The notes beneath the pieces were generated by a model. The model worked only from the letters and a program-made list of their open reading frames with translations. It was not told the origin of the DNA and did no database searches. A stretch of 25,210 nt of DNA from Pseudomonadota bacterium. GTDB lineage: Bacteria; Pseudomonadota; Gammaproteobacteria; Burkholderiales; Burkholderiaceae_D. A program made the translations under genes and the position numbers. Each line of letters starts with the position of its first letter. The first letter of the stretch is position 1. The stretch spans positions 1 through 25,210 of the forward strand of contig JAFAGG010000105.1 of the NCBI GenBank assembly GCA_023422955.1. Direction: 5' to 3'. Below, one piece after another: positions 8,754 through 16,272 of this stretch.

Positions 8754-8812
8754 GGAAGAAGAAAAAGGAAAAGAAGAGAAAAAAGAGAAAGGCGCATCAG
8801 CCTATGATGCGC
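8752..8812 (-). terminator. Intrinsic terminator of nadA-nadC with a long pyrimidine tract
   Basis: A perfect 8-bp stem (GCGCATCA, 5-base loop, TGATGCGC; 8792-8812) is followed on the minus strand by an unbroken 41-base pyrimidine run (complement of 8752-8792) rich in T. The stem includes the last codons and the TGA stop of nadC. The plus side of the stem has no T-run, so termination should act only on the minus strand. Confidence 0.8.
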
Positions 8813-9663
8813 AGCGAATAATCGGTGGCCCTGACATCCTTGGTCAGGCTGCCGATGGAAATGCGGTCGACGCCCGTTGCCGCAATCGCCTTCACGCTAT
8901 CCAGATTCACGCCGCCCGACGCTTCCAGCAACGCCCTGCCCTGGTTGCGCGCAACTGCTTCACGCATATGCTCCAGGCTGAAGTTATCGAGCAGGATGGA
9001 TGTTGCGCCGGCCTGCAAGGCCTCGCCCAGCTCCTCCAGGGTTTCCACTTCGACCTGGATGGTCACGGCGGCATTGAGCGCCTGCGCCGCTTTCAATGCA
9101 GCCGTGATGCCGCCGGCAGCGGCAATATGGTTTTCCTTGATCAGGATGCCGTCATACAGGGCGAGGCGCTGATTCTGCCCGCCTCCCACGCGCACCGCGT
9201 ATTTCTGCGCCAGCCGCAGACCGGGCAAGGTCTTGCGTGTATCGAGTATCGCCGCCTTCGCGCCCTGCACCGCCTCCACGTAACACCGGGTTGCGGTAGC
9301 CACGCCAGACAACAGTTGCAGAAAATTGAGTGCGCTGCGCTCGGCAGTCAGCAATGAACGTGACGGCCCTTCTATCGTGCATACTTCACTGTCGGCCGGC
9401 ATCAGCGCGCCTTCTGCATGACGCCAGGTGATGCGCAGGCGCGCATCCACCTGCATCATCACGGCTTCGAACCAGGGCGCGCCGCACAATACCGCTTCTT
9501 CGCGCACGATCACCCGCGCCAGGCTCCACTGGCCTTCCGGCACCAGCTTGCCGGTCACGTCGCCGGTGCCCACATCTTCCTGCAGGGCGGCACAGATATT
9601 CGCCTCGAAAGCCGACACCAGGTCCGCATCGAAGGGAGTGAAAGGATTGGTCAGCGTGCTCAT
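8797..9663 (-). CDS. nadC: Nicotinate-nucleotide pyrophosphorylase (carboxylating), quinolinate phosphoribosyltransferase
   Basis: A 288-residue cytosolic enzyme that joins quinolinate and PRPP to give nicotinate mononucleotide, CO2 and pyrophosphate. Diagnostic blocks are E-D-V-G-T-G-D-V-T near residue 30, R-S-L-L-T-A-E-R-S-A-L-N-F-L-Q-L-L-S-G-V-A-T, and D-T-R-K-T-L-P-G-L-R-L-A-Q-K-Y-A-V-R-V-G-G-G. I-K-E-N-H-I (PRPP and quinolinate contacts) and V-E-V-E-T-L-E-E-L follow. The closing V-D-R-I-S-I-G-S-L-T-K-D-V is intact. Its ATG overlaps the nadA stop by 4 bases (ATGA), so the pair is translationally coupled. Length is normal. Its last codons form one arm of the terminator hairpin, an economical arrangement. 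Confidence 0.97.
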   Translation of the reverse strand: MSTLTNPFTPFDADLVSAFEANICAALQEDVGTGDVTGKLVPEGQWSLARVIVREEAVLCGAPWFEAVMMQVDARLRITWRHAEGALMPADSEVCTIEGPSRSLLTAERSALNFLQLLSGVATATRCYVEAVQGAKAAILDTRKTLPGLRLAQKYAVRVGGGQNQRLALYDGILIKENHIAAAGGITAALKAAQALNAAVTIQVEVETLEELGEALQAGATSILLDNFSLEHMREAVARNQGRALLEASGGVNLDSVKAIAATGVDRISIGSLTKDVRATDYSLRIIG

Positions 9664-10799
9664 GCAGGGCCGATGCCGGAAAAGAGTTTCTGTTCCTTGG
9701 CCAGATCCGAAGACGGCTGCACATTGGCCTTGCGTGCCGCAGCAAAAGCCAGCATGCGGTCTATGCAGGTAAAAGCCTTGCGGCCGATTTCCGGATCGAC
9801 ATGGATTTCATTGCGGCCCGACTCCAGCACTTCCGCCAGGTTCTGCAGGCTGTTCATCGCCATCCACGGGCAATGCGCGCAGCTCTTGCAGGTCGCGCTG
9901 TTGCCGGCAGTGGGTGCGTCGATGAAGATCTTGCCGGGCGCTGCCATGCGCATCTTGTGCAGAATGCCGTTGTCGGTCGCGACGATGAATTCCGGCGCAT
10001 CCAGATTTTGCGCGGCGGCGATCAATTGCGAGGTGGAGCCCACCACGTCTGCCTGCTCAACCACGTGGGCCGGCGACTCCGGATGCACCAGCACCTTGGC
10101 ATTCGGATGCTCCTTGCGCAGCAATTCCAGTTCTATACCTTTGAATTCATCATGCACGATGCAGGAGCCCTGCCACAGCAGCATGTCGGCGCCGGTTTGC
10201 TTCTGGATGTAGCCACCCAGATGGCGATCGGGTGCCCAGAGAATTTTCTCTCCCTTCGCATGCAGGTGAGCGACGATATCCAGGCCGATGGAGGAAGTGA
10301 CCATCCAGTCGGCGCGCGCTTTCACGGCTGCGCTGGTATTGGCATACACCACCACGGTGCGGTCGGGATGGGCATCGCAGAAAGCCGAGAATTCATCGAC
10401 CGGGCAACCCAGGTCCAGCGAGCAGGTCGCATCCAGATCCGGCATCAGGATGCGCTTGTCCGGACTCAGGATTTTTGCTGTCTCGCCCATGAAGCGAACG
10501 CCCGCCACGATGAGGGTCTTGGCCGGATGATCGCGACCGAAACGCGCCATTTCCAGCGAGTCCGACACGCAGCCGCCGGTTTCCTCGGCCAGATCCTGCA
10601 AATCGGCATCCACGTAATAGTGCGCCACCAGCACTGCCTGCTGCTCTTTCAGCAGGCGCTTGATGCGCTCCTTCAGTTCCGCTTTCTCTTCCGGAGAGGG
10701 CGCAACGGGCACGCGCGCCCAGGCGTCTTCGGTGGCGGTCACGCCGGTTTTCATGCGCGGCAGATCGAACTGCACCGTCTTGATTTCTTCAGTTTGCAT
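9660..10799 (-). CDS. nadA: Quinolinate synthase A
   Basis: A 379-residue enzyme condensing iminoaspartate with dihydroxyacetone phosphate to quinolinate, using a [4Fe-4S] cluster. The start M-Q-T-E-E-I-K-T-V (10799) is preferred over an in-frame alternative 24 bases upstream. Cysteines in T-G-G-C-V-S-D-S, T-C-S-L-D-L-G-C-P and the late C-K-S-C-A-H-C-P-W-M-A-M-N block match the cluster-bearing regions of the family. V-A-H-Y-Y-V-D and T-P-E-S-P-A-H-V-type substrate motifs are also seen (here V-H-P-E-S-P-A-H-V). It is first in the nadA-nadC operon. The 320-base gap upstream carries symmetric and repeated sequences that could hold its promoter and operators. Confidence 0.97.
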   Translation of the reverse strand: MQTEEIKTVQFDLPRMKTGVTATEDAWARVPVAPSPEEKAELKERIKRLLKEQQAVLVAHYYVDADLQDLAEETGGCVSDSLEMARFGRDHPAKTLIVAGVRFMGETAKILSPDKRILMPDLDATCSLDLGCPVDEFSAFCDAHPDRTVVVYANTSAAVKARADWMVTSSIGLDIVAHLHAKGEKILWAPDRHLGGYIQKQTGADMLLWQGSCIVHDEFKGIELELLRKEHPNAKVLVHPESPAHVVEQADVVGSTSQLIAAAQNLDAPEFIVATDNGILHKMRMAAPGKIFIDAPTAGNSATCKSCAHCPWMAMNSLQNLAEVLESGRNEIHVDPEIGRKAFTCIDRMLAFAAARKANVQPSSDLAKEQKLFSGIGPA

Positions 10800-11120
10800 G
10801 ATGGTATCTCTGTCAATAAGCATACGCCTCTGGCGGGCGATTACTGGGTATTGGAGTGGCTAGGGAGCGCAGTTTCCTGACTGCGCAATTTCAACAATTT
10901 TTTCAGTAGTCTTTTCAACAATCCAGATTTATAACAAATTGTTAAAAGCCTTGTTCTTCATCGATCAAGTTCGATAATCAGCCATGCTCAGGAGCAATAT
11001 TTTTCTGTTTTCATCCTGAAGCAAAACCAAGTACCGAAGTCTGAAATGGCTGCCAGTTTACCCTGTTTGGCCACAGACGTTGCAGCAGGCATATCGAGGT
11101 AGCAAGGGTTGGAGCAGATC
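10800..11120 (-). promoter_or_regulatory. nadA upstream region with hairpin, inverted repeat and direct repeats
   Basis: A 321-base non-coding stretch, AT-rich in the middle. A perfect inverted repeat GCGCAGT-6 bases-ACTGCGC lies at 10867-10886, within the likely nadA leader. TTTCAACAAT occurs at 10889-10898 and again at 10913-10922, exactly 24 bases apart. The near-palindrome TAACAA-A-TTGTTA (10932-10944) overlaps TATAAA on the minus strand (10928-10933), a candidate nadA -10 without an obvious -35. The nearest Shine-Dalgarno to the following plus-strand gene is GGAG at 11111-11114. Operator function is inferred from the symmetry and position only. Confidence 0.35.
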
Positions 11121-11807
11121 ATGGTGCAAAACTGGTATCGAAAAACGGATAAGGGCCGCGAGGAAATCTCGACTCGCAAGTATGGACTGTCACTGCGGCT
11201 TCGCAGCATCCTGCTGCTCATCGATGGCAAACGAAGCGGCAGTGATCTGGCGACGACCTATCCCGGCCTCGGCCTGACCGACGCCTTGCTGCACGAACTG
11301 GAGCGCGAGGGATTCATCGTCCGCGTAAAAAAGACGCCGGAATCTCCCAGGCACAGTTCCCAGAATGCACGCGCTTCCGATCATCGCGGTCGCGGCAGAA
11401 GCAGGACAAAAAAGGCAGTCAGGGAAAAAATCCTGACGACGGAAACCTCGCTGATTCTGGACACCATTTTCCCCGCCGACATCCCGCTTCCACGCGAACT
11501 GCTGTGCGAAGGCAGCGCGATGACCATGGAAGATGATCACTGGCAGCGCCGTTCGGCCAAGACCTTGCCGGATGAATTTCCCACCTTATTCGATGCCATC
11601 AAGACTTGCTATCTGAATGGCTTGCGCGATCTTTCGCCGGCAGCCGTGGCGCCTTTCCTGCGTTCGCTGGGAAGCGCGCGCACCACCCGGGCACTGGCGG
11701 AATTGCGTCCGGCCTATCTGAGAACGCTGGCGACGGCGAAAGGAAAAGCCGCCGCCATCCGGCAGGATGAAGAGCTCGAGCTGCTGCTGTTTGCCTGCGC
11801 AGCCTGA
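11121..11807 (+). CDS. Hypothetical protein with winged-helix-like N-terminus
   Basis: A 228-residue protein not assigned to a characterised family. The ATG at 11121 follows GGAG with good spacing; a TTG four codons earlier is less likely. Residues 1-75 (N-W-Y-R-K-T-D-K-G-R-E-E-I-S-T-R-K-Y-G-L, then R-L-R-S-I-L-L-L-I-D-G-K-R-S-G and L-H-E-L-E-R-E-G-F-I-V) read like the helix-helix-wing fold seen in several uncharacterised betaproteobacterial proteins. A basic, Ser/Arg-rich linker of about 50 residues follows (S-P-R-H-S-S-Q...R-G-R-G-R-S-R-T-K-K). The C-terminal half is mostly helical with no catalytic motif. There is no signal peptide or membrane segment. A DNA-binding or regulatory adaptor role is possible but unproven. 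It lies divergent from nadA and converges on ybiT with 12 bases between stops. Confidence 0.75.
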   Translation: MVQNWYRKTDKGREEISTRKYGLSLRLRSILLLIDGKRSGSDLATTYPGLGLTDALLHELEREGFIVRVKKTPESPRHSSQNARASDHRGRGRSRTKKAVREKILTTETSLILDTIFPADIPLPRELLCEGSAMTMEDDHWQRRSAKTLPDEFPTLFDAIKTCYLNGLRDLSPAAVAPFLRSLGSARTTRALAELRPAYLRTLATAKGKAAAIRQDEELELLLFACAA

Positions 11808-11820
11808 TCGCCGGCAGGCT
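11801..11820. terminator. Short inverted repeat between convergent genes
   Basis: AGCCTG, an 8-base spacer and CAGGCT form a 6-bp stem at 11801-11820, spanning the last codon and stop of the plus-strand gene and the last base of the ybiT stop. It has no T-run on either side, so it is at best a weak bidirectional terminator. Confidence 0.3.
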
Positions 11821-13418
11821 TACTCTATGCCCTGGCTGGCCAGGTAATCTTCGTAGTTGCCCTGGAAGTCGACGATGCCGTCTTCGCGGATTTCCAGGAT
11901 GCGGGTGGCCAGCGACGACACGAATTCGCGGTCATGCGATACGAAGATCAGCGTACCCGTGTATTTCTCCAGCGCGATGTTCAGCGCCTCGATGGATTCC
12001 ATGTCCATGTGATTGGTCGGCTCGTCCATCAGCAGCACGTTATGGCGGCCCAGCATCAGCTTGCCGTACACCATGCGGCCCTTCTCGCCGCCCGACAGCA
12101 CCTTCACCGATTTCCTCACGTCGTCGCCGGAAAACAGCAGGCGGCCGAGTATCGAGCGCACCGCCTGGTCGTCGTCGCCTTCCTGGGTCCACTGCCCCAT
12201 CCAGTCGGTCAGATTCTTGTCGGTTGCAAACTCCTCGGTTGGATCCTGCGCCATGTAGCCGACACTGGCATTTTCCGCCCACTTCACGCTGCCGCTGTCC
12301 GGCTGCAGGCCACAGGTATCGCCGCCCAGGCAGCGCAACAAGGTCGTCTTGCCGGCACCGTTGGCGCCGATGATCGCGATCTTCTCGCCTGCTTCCACCA
12401 TGATGCTGAAGTTGGTGAAGAGAGGACGATCATAGGCCTTGGAAATACCGCTGGCCTCCACCGCCAGGCGATGCAGTTTCTTCTCGGGCTCGAAACGCAC
12501 GAAAGGATGCTGGCGGCTGGAGGGCTTGACATCCTCGATCTTGATCTTGTCGATCTGCCTGGCACGCGAAGTCGCCTGGCGCGCCTTGGATTTGTTGGCC
12601 GAGAAGCGGCGCACGAAATCCTGCAGTTCCACGACCTTTTCCTTGGCCTTGGCGTTAACCGCCAGTTGCTGCGCACGCGCCTGGCTTGAGGCCAGCATGT
12701 AGTCGTCGTAAGTGCCGGGATAGACTTTCAGCGTCTGATAGTCCATGTCCGCCATGTGCGTGCACACCTGGTTCAGGAAGTGACGATCATGGGAGATGAT
12801 GATCATGGTGGAGTCGCGCTGGTTCAGCACGTTTTCCAGCCAGCGGATGGTATTGATATCCAGGTTGTTGGTCGGCTCGTCCAGCAGCAGGATGTCCGGG
12901 TTCGAAAACAGCGCTTGCGCCAGCAACACGCGCAGCTTCCAGCCCGGCGCGATATTGCGCATCGGACCTTGATGATCTTCAATCGCAATACCCACGCCCA
13001 GCAGCAATTCGCCGGCACGCGCTTCGGCGGTATAGCCGTCGTACTCGGCGAACTTCGCTTCCAGGTCGGCCGCCGCCATGTAATCTTCATCGGTGGCATC
13101 CGGATTGGCGTAAATTGCATCGCGCTCAGCCATGGCTGCCCACATCTCGGTGTGCCCCATCATTACGACATCCAGCACGCGCATGTCTTCAAACGCGAAC
13201 TGATCCTGGCGCAACTTGCCCAGTCGCTCGTTCTGGTCGAGCATGACGGTGCCTGAAGTCGGATCGAGATCGCCGCCGAGGATTTTCATGAAGGTGGATT
13301 TGCCGCAGCCGTTCGCGCCGATCAGGCCATAACGATTGCCTTCGCCGAACTTGACGGAAATATTTTCAAACAGCGGCTTGGGGCCGAACTGCATGGTGAT
13401 GTTTGCGGTGGAAAGCAC
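11820..13418 (-). CDS. ybiT: ABC-F family ATPase, YbiT type
   Basis: A 532-residue protein (E. coli YbiT has 530) with two ABC ATPase domains and no membrane segments. ABC-F proteins act on the ribosome, influencing the state of the peptidyl-transferase centre or E-site. Walker A motifs are G-A-N-G-C-G-K-S-T (34-42) and G-A-N-G-A-G-K-T-T in the second half. Walker B motifs are L-L-L-D-E-P-T-N-N-L-D and L-L-M-D-E-P-T-N-H-M-D. The inter-domain linker holds R-Q-A-T-S-R-A-R-Q-I-D-K-I-K. The first signature motif is the degenerate A-P-G-W-K-L-R, which is the YbiT-group norm, while the second is L-S-G-G-E-K-G-R. The start codon is GTG (13418), preceded by AAGGG with 6-base spacing. It appears to be transcribed alone. 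Confidence 0.95.
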   Translation of the reverse strand: MLSTANITMQFGPKPLFENISVKFGEGNRYGLIGANGCGKSTFMKILGGDLDPTSGTVMLDQNERLGKLRQDQFAFEDMRVLDVVMMGHTEMWAAMAERDAIYANPDATDEDYMAAADLEAKFAEYDGYTAEARAGELLLGVGIAIEDHQGPMRNIAPGWKLRVLLAQALFSNPDILLLDEPTNNLDINTIRWLENVLNQRDSTMIIISHDRHFLNQVCTHMADMDYQTLKVYPGTYDDYMLASSQARAQQLAVNAKAKEKVVELQDFVRRFSANKSKARQATSRARQIDKIKIEDVKPSSRQHPFVRFEPEKKLHRLAVEASGISKAYDRPLFTNFSIMVEAGEKIAIIGANGAGKTTLLRCLGGDTCGLQPDSGSVKWAENASVGYMAQDPTEEFATDKNLTDWMGQWTQEGDDDQAVRSILGRLLFSGDDVRKSVKVLSGGEKGRMVYGKLMLGRHNVLLMDEPTNHMDMESIEALNIALEKYTGTLIFVSHDREFVSSLATRILEIREDGIVDFQGNYEDYLASQGIE

Positions 13419-13512
13419 TTAGAACCCTTGAATCAGTAAGCTGTAAAACCCGTCATTCTATCACTGCGGGCTCAGGCCCCGGACAGGCCTGGTTGCAAAT
13501 GCGGCAAGTAGG

Positions 13513-13532
13513 GAATTATGCCGAATTATGCC
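13513..13532. repeat. 10-bp tandem duplication at the ldcA stop
   Basis: GAATTATGCC occurs twice head-to-tail (13513-13522, 13523-13532). The ldcA stop TAA lies in the second copy, and the following bases form the palindrome ATGCCGGCAT (13529-13538). It looks like a small slippage duplication in the 3' untranslated end. Confidence 0.7.
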
Positions 13533-14437
13533 GGCATGGGATGAGCCGACATGGAAAGATGAAGATGCGTCGGAGTGCTGCGCAGCGTCGCTTGTGCGCC
13601 GACTGGCAACGTCACCTTGTCGCGTATATGACCGAAAGGCAATCCCGTCACGACAGGAATACTCAAGCGTTCCCGCAGATAATTCACCATCGTCTCAAAG
13701 TCATAACCGTTGTCATAAGGAACCAGGCGATAACCCGAGAAGTCGCCCAGCACCAGCGCCTGCTGCCTTTCCAGCACACCGGCGTACTGCAATTGCAGCA
13801 ACAGCCGTTCGACGCGATAAGGATGCTCGTTGATGTCTTCCACGAACAAGATACCCTGCTCCATCTGCGGAAAATGAGGCGTTCCTATCAGGTGGCAAAG
13901 CATGGAAAGATTGCCGCCCCACAGCGGCCCCGTGACCGAAACCCGAGGATTGCCCTGAGCTTCCATGCTGATTTCATGCGTGGGCTGAGACAGGCAATCC
14001 CAGAAATGCTGCATCGTGAATTCGCTCAGGGCTTCGCCGCCGAAGTCGCTGCAGACCATGGGGCCGGCATAACTGACGGTTTGCCCATGCGCCAGCAAAG
14101 CCATATGCAGCACGGTGAAATCGCTGTGCCCGACGAAGCGTTTGCCGCTACGGGCCAGCAGCGGAATATCGAGCAAGGGCAGCAGGCGGCTCATGCCATA
14201 ACCGCCGCGCAGCGCGAGAACGATTTCCACTTCTGGATCTCGCGCGGCTGCGTGTAATTGCGCTGCCCGCGCTTCATCGCTGGCGCCGAAGCGCTGGTGC
14301 AGGACGGCCGGATCGTAAAAGCATTTCACGCGGCAGCCGCGCGCTTCCAGCCGAGCGATCGCGCGTTCTACCGCAGACTGATCCGGCGCGTAACCGCTGG
14401 GGGAAACTATTGCGATGCAGGGAGCGTAAGCCATCAT
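13526..14437 (-). CDS. ldcA: LD-carboxypeptidase (muramoyltetrapeptide carboxypeptidase, peptidase S66)
   Basis: A 303-residue peptidase family S66 protein. It removes the terminal D-alanine from the tetrapeptide of recycled murein, yielding the tripeptide re-used by Mpl. The Ser-Glu-His triad is visible: Ser105 in G-H-S-D-F-T, Glu200 in F-V-E-D-I-N-E, and His270 in L-P-F-G-H-I. The N-terminal I-A-I-V-S-P-S-G and A-L-R-G-G-Y-G blocks also fit. No signal peptide is present, consistent with the cytosolic recycling enzyme. The ATG at 14437 directly abuts the tadA stop (TGA-ATG-ATG), so it is coupled to tadA; a second ATG one codon later is equally possible. Confidence 0.94.
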   Translation of the reverse strand: MMAYAPCIAIVSPSGYAPDQSAVERAIARLEARGCRVKCFYDPAVLHQRFGASDEARAAQLHAAARDPEVEIVLALRGGYGMSRLLPLLDIPLLARSGKRFVGHSDFTVLHMALLAHGQTVSYAGPMVCSDFGGEALSEFTMQHFWDCLSQPTHEISMEAQGNPRVSVTGPLWGGNLSMLCHLIGTPHFPQMEQGILFVEDINEHPYRVERLLLQLQYAGVLERQQALVLGDFSGYRLVPYDNGYDFETMVNYLRERLSIPVVTGLPFGHIRDKVTLPVGAQATLRSTPTHLHLSMSAHPMPA

Positions 14438-14971
14438 TCAAAAACCATGCTGGTCGGGGTCCAGCTCTTCAACGACGATGGGAGAAGTTTCGACTGAAGT
14501 TGCGAGTTCAATTTTCTTCTGCGACTGGCGCCGCTCGGCAAAAAAATCCTTCAGCAAGGCGCTGCATTGATCTGCCAGCACGCCGCCTGTCACTTCGGCG
14601 TGGTGATTCAGCCTACCCTGCTCAAACAGGTTGAACACGGAACCGCAGACGCCGGTCTTGGGATCGCCGGCACCGAACACCACCCGTGCCAGCCGCGCAT
14701 GCATCATCGCGCCCGAGCACATCGCGCAAGGCTCCAGCGTCACATACAGCTCGCAACCCGGCAGCCGATAGTTGCCCAATATTTCAGCAGCCGCGCGTAG
14801 CGCCATGATTTCCGCGTGCGCGGTCGGATCGTGCGTGCCTATGGGTTGGTTGAAGCCGGTGGCGATCACCTGCCCATCCTTGACGACGACCGCACCGACC
14901 GGCACTTCACCCAGCGCCCAGGCATTGTGTGCCTGGGACAGCGCCTGTTGCATGAAGAGTTCGTCGCGCAT
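14438..14971 (-). CDS. tadA: tRNA-specific adenosine(34) deaminase
   Basis: A 177-residue zinc deaminase that converts adenosine 34 of tRNA-Arg(ACG) to inosine, an essential wobble modification. The catalytic H-A-E is at 52-54 and the zinc cysteines are in P-C-A-M-C (82, 85). The H-D-P-T-A-H-A-E-I-M-A-L-R and H-A-R-L-A-R-V-V-F-G-A-x-D-x-K-T-G blocks distinguish TadA from cytidine deaminases. The start M-R-D-E-L-F-M-Q-Q-A-L (14971) matches family length. An upstream ATG at 15016 has an AAGG-like site and would add 15 residues, so the start is not certain. The C-terminal tail after about residue 150 is longer than in E. coli and poorly conserved. It lies between queD and ldcA in a same-strand run. 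Confidence 0.95.
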   Translation of the reverse strand: MRDELFMQQALSQAHNAWALGEVPVGAVVVKDGQVIATGFNQPIGTHDPTAHAEIMALRAAAEILGNYRLPGCELYVTLEPCAMCSGAMMHARLARVVFGAGDPKTGVCGSVFNLFEQGRLNHHAEVTGGVLADQCSALLKDFFAERRQSQKKIELATSVETSPIVVEELDPDQHGF

Positions 14972-15036
14972 GTGGTTTTCGGAGATGTTTAACGGGAGAT
15001 TCAGCAAGGCTCGCATCGCGCCTTGCTGCAGCCTGG

Positions 15037-15489
15037 TCAGGCTTCTGTATCGGTGACTTCCGCCCAGCAGTTCGGCGTTTCATGCAGCACGATCTTGTGC
15101 AAGCGAAGACCCGTACCATAGCGGTCACGATACACAGGTTTCAGGATGTCGAACGCGGTTTGTGCCAGATTTTCCACGGTCGGAATGCGGTCGATGACAA
15201 CAGTTTTATGGCCGGGCAGGCTGTCGAGAAACTCCCGCACCGCCGTGTCCTTTTCATAAGCAAGGAAGGCATGATCCCAGACATCGACCAGATGCTGCTT
15301 GGCCAGCGTTTTGACATCCGAGAAATCCATCAGCATGCCGTTGTCGGAACTGCCCTCTTCCTTGATCACCTCTCCCACCAGCGTGATCTCCAGCACATAA
15401 CGATGGCCGTGCAGGTTGCGGCACTGGCTCTTGTGATCCGGAATGCGGTGGCCTGCATCGAATTCCAGGCGTCGGGTAATGGTAATCAT
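15037..15489 (-). CDS. queD: 6-carboxy-5,6,7,8-tetrahydropterin synthase
   Basis: A 150-residue enzyme of the 6-pyruvoyl-tetrahydropterin synthase fold. It converts dihydroneopterin triphosphate to carboxytetrahydropterin, the first committed step to 7-deazaguanine and queuosine. Zinc ligands are His14 (F-D-A-G-H), His27 and His29 (C-R-N-L-H-G-H), with catalytic Cys23. The L-M-D-F-S-D-V-K strand, W-D-H-A-F-L with the catalytic Asp/His pair, and P-T-V-E-N-L-A also match. The late L-H-E-T-P-N-C-W-A contains the pterin-anchoring Glu. All key residues are present. It starts 3 bases after the queE stop, so the two are certainly co-transcribed. QueC and QueF, which complete preQ1 synthesis, are not in the window. 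Confidence 0.97.
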   Translation of the reverse strand: MITITRRLEFDAGHRIPDHKSQCRNLHGHRYVLEITLVGEVIKEEGSSDNGMLMDFSDVKTLAKQHLVDVWDHAFLAYEKDTAVREFLDSLPGHKTVVIDRIPTVENLAQTAFDILKPVYRDRYGTGLRLHKIVLHETPNCWAEVTDTEA

Positions 15490-15492
15490 GGG

Positions 15493-16128
15493 TTACGGTA
15501 TCTGTAGCAGTTTGTGGGTTTGCAGGCTCAGCCGCCACTTGGGGCGCTGCTTGCAGGTTTCTATCGCGAGCCGTGTGTTGGCTTCCTTGTCCGGGCCATC
15601 CATGGGTTGCAGGAAAAAATGGCGGAAATCCAGCTGCTCGTATTCTTCCAGCTTCTGCCCACCCTGAGGAATCACGACCTTCAGTTCATGTCCCGAACGC
15701 TGCACCAGCGGCGCGCCCATCTTGGGGCTGACGCAAATCCAGTCTATGCCGGGTGGCGCAACCAGGCTGCCATTGGTTTCAATTGCAATCTCGAATCCTT
15801 GCGCGTGCAGGCTGGCGATCAGCGCCTCATCCACCTGCAGCAAAGGTTCCCCGCCGGTAATCACCACGTACTTGTTGAGCGGCTGATCGACGGGCCACAG
15901 GCTGTTGATCACGCTTGCCAGCTCATCGCTTTTAGTGAACTTGCCGCCGCGCTCGCCGTCGGTGCCGACGAAATCCGTATCGCAGAATTTGCAGATAGCC
16001 GTCGCCCTGTCCTGCTCGCGGCCGGTCCAGAGATTGCAGCCGGCGAAGCGGCAAAACACTGCGGGGCGACCGGCTTGTGCGCCTTCGCCCTGCAGGGTGT
16101 AGAAGATTTCCTTGACGCTGTAAACCAA
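15493..16128 (-). CDS. queE: 7-carboxy-7-deazaguanine synthase (radical SAM)
   Basis: A 211-residue radical SAM enzyme turning carboxytetrahydropterin into 7-carboxy-7-deazaguanine for queuosine. The [4Fe-4S] ligands are Cys31, Cys46 and Cys49 in a CX14CX2C spacing, rather than the usual CX3CX2C; this is the form known from Burkholderia QueE. I-T-G-G-E-P-L-L-Q at about 90-98 is the SAM-binding GGEP region, and E-T-N-G-S follows. The start appears to be TTG (16128). No ATG or GTG occurs in frame before an upstream stop, and GGGAAG stands 8 bases ahead of the TTG. The protein then begins V-Y-S-V-K-E-I-F-Y-T-L-Q-G-E-G, as in homologues. It is first of the queE-queD-tadA-ldcA run. Confidence 0.95.
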   Translation of the reverse strand: MVYSVKEIFYTLQGEGAQAGRPAVFCRFAGCNLWTGREQDRATAICKFCDTDFVGTDGERGGKFTKSDELASVINSLWPVDQPLNKYVVITGGEPLLQVDEALIASLHAQGFEIAIETNGSLVAPPGIDWICVSPKMGAPLVQRSGHELKVVIPQGGQKLEEYEQLDFRHFFLQPMDGPDKEANTRLAIETCKQRPKWRLSLQTHKLLQIP

Positions 16129-16199
16129 TGACGTAACTTCCCGTTCGATGACAAGCTGCGACTATAACGCTTTTGTCCGGGTCCTTCATTCAAAACATT

Positions 16200-16222
16200 A
16201 AAAAATCATCCTCGCAGGGTGA
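16200..16222 (-). terminator. Possible terminator downstream of grxB
   Basis: On the minus strand an imperfect hairpin (TCACCCT, loop GCG, AGGATGA; one mismatch; 16206-16222) is followed by six T residues (16200-16205). It lies about 50 bases after the grxB stop and upstream of queE. It would separate the two transcription units. Confidence 0.45.
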
Positions 16223-16272
16223 CACGCGATACCGCTTACCCAGCTCGCATGAGAGGCTTGCCTCCCGATTCC

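Noticed and set aside
13513..13532. 10-bp tandem repeat at the ldcA end as a mobile-element footprint
   Set aside because: It is too short and isolated; replication slippage explains it.
16129..16272. preQ1 riboswitch upstream of queE
   Set aside because: No short hairpin followed by the A-rich pseudoknot tail was found on the minus strand; the A-run nearby belongs to a grxB-side terminator-like structure.
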